Positions 6,420 to 6,747 of a stretch of 6,747 nt of DNA are shown in pieces. The stretch covers positions 1 through 6,747 of the forward strand of contig CAZKBZ010000128.1 of the NCBI GenBank assembly GCA_964551175.1. The letters are read 5' to 3'. Position numbers and translations under genes: made by a program. This stretch comes from Desulfobulbus_C sp964551175. GTDB taxonomy: Bacteria; Desulfobacterota; Desulfobulbia; Desulfobulbales; Desulfobulbaceae. The notes under the pieces were generated by a model. The model did no database searches. It was not told the DNA's origin and saw only the letters and a program-made list of their open reading frames with translations. Each line of letters opens with the position of its first letter. Position 1 is the stretch's first letter.

Positions 6420-6690
6420 ACGGATTCATGCCCTGGTACACGGACGGGTGCAGGGCGTTTTCTTTCGTGATTATACCCGCAGGGAAGCCCTGCGGCTTGG
6501 CTTGAGTGGCTGGGTACGCAACCTGGCCGACGGCAGCGTGGAAACTGAATTTGAAGGTCACCCGGAAAAAGTGCAGGCCATGCTGGACTGGCTGTCCTTT
6601 GGTTCTCCCCAATCCCTGGTATCCCGCGTGGACCATCATGAAATAACGACTACCGGTGAGCAACAGGGCTTTGAAATTCTTTTCACCTGA
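6409..6690 (+). CDS. acyP: Acylphosphatase
   Basis: A small cytoplasmic enzyme that hydrolyses acyl phosphates such as acetyl phosphate or carbamoyl phosphate. It has 93 residues, normal for the family (about 90-100). The phosphate-binding signature GRVQGVFFR at 12-20 ends in the catalytic R20. The second signature, GWVRNLADGSVE at 34-45, contains the catalytic N38. The C-terminus (GFEILFT) matches the final strand of the fold. It overlaps the ligA end by 11 nt and is the last gene seen in the unit. The physiological role of bacterial acylphosphatases is poorly defined, and pairing with ligA probably reflects shared housekeeping expression. Confidence 0.95.
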   Translation: MKSKRIHALVHGRVQGVFFRDYTRREALRLGLSGWVRNLADGSVETEFEGHPEKVQAMLDWLSFGSPQSLVSRVDHHEITTTGEQQGFEILFT

Positions 6691-6747
6691 CAAGCGATCC
6701 TGAGGATAAAGCGGACTCCAAAATAGGGGTTTTCTGTGTAGTACAGT
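6691..6747. other. Short 3' flank with no recognisable feature
   Basis: The 57 nt after the acyP stop contain no start codon with a ribosome-binding site and no GC-rich stem followed by a T-run. A weak CTGT-GTAGT-ACAG inverted repeat (4-bp stem) lies at the extreme edge. Whether the transcript ends beyond the window cannot be seen. Confidence 0.5.

Noticed and set aside
6691..6747. Terminator or mobile-element end after acyP
   Set aside because: The CTGT/ACAG stem is only 4 bp and there is no downstream T-run. ATCCTGAGGAT at 6697-6707 has a 1-nt centre and cannot form a normal hairpin. Too little flank is available to judge an insertion-sequence end.

Overview
The window reads as ordinary chromosomal DNA of a Gram-negative bacterium with moderately high GC. 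The style of the LigA, tautomerase and CopA proteins suggests Desulfobacterota (former Deltaproteobacteria, possibly Desulfobulbales). That placement is inferred from remembered family resemblance, not from a search. No phage, transposon, CRISPR or RNA gene is recognisable.

Left half, minus strand (3952 down to 1): galE (UDP-hexose 4-epimerase) is followed by copA, a large Cu(+)-exporting P1B-type ATPase. The copA start codon lies inside the end of galE (8-nt overlap, no good ribosome-binding site of its own), so the two are probably co-transcribed and translationally coupled. CopA reads for 979 codons to the window edge without a stop and looks complete to within a few residues. Its N-terminus is elaborate: a chaperone-like HMA domain, two near-duplicate HMA domains, and a fourth segment that looks like an HMA fold without its cysteines.

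Centre (3953-4198): a 246-bp AT-rich divergent intergenic region. It holds a plausible promoter on each strand, an 18-bp nearly perfect dyad in the middle, and an 8-bp direct repeat with a 31-bp period.

Right half, plus strand (4199-6690): a tight three-gene unit of a 61-residue tautomerase-superfamily protein with an N-terminal proline, NAD(+)-dependent DNA ligase (ligA), and acylphosphatase (acyP). Both junctions overlap by exactly 11 nt. The last 57 nt hold no recognisable gene or terminator.

The genes do not form one pathway: copper export, sugar-nucleotide interconversion, DNA replication/repair and small-molecule turnover sit side by side. I see no clearly new multi-gene system. The points most worth following are the CopA N-terminal architecture, a cysteine at the GalE substrate-gate position, the tautomerase without the canonical 4-oxalocrotonate tautomerase arginines, and the shared intergenic dyad.
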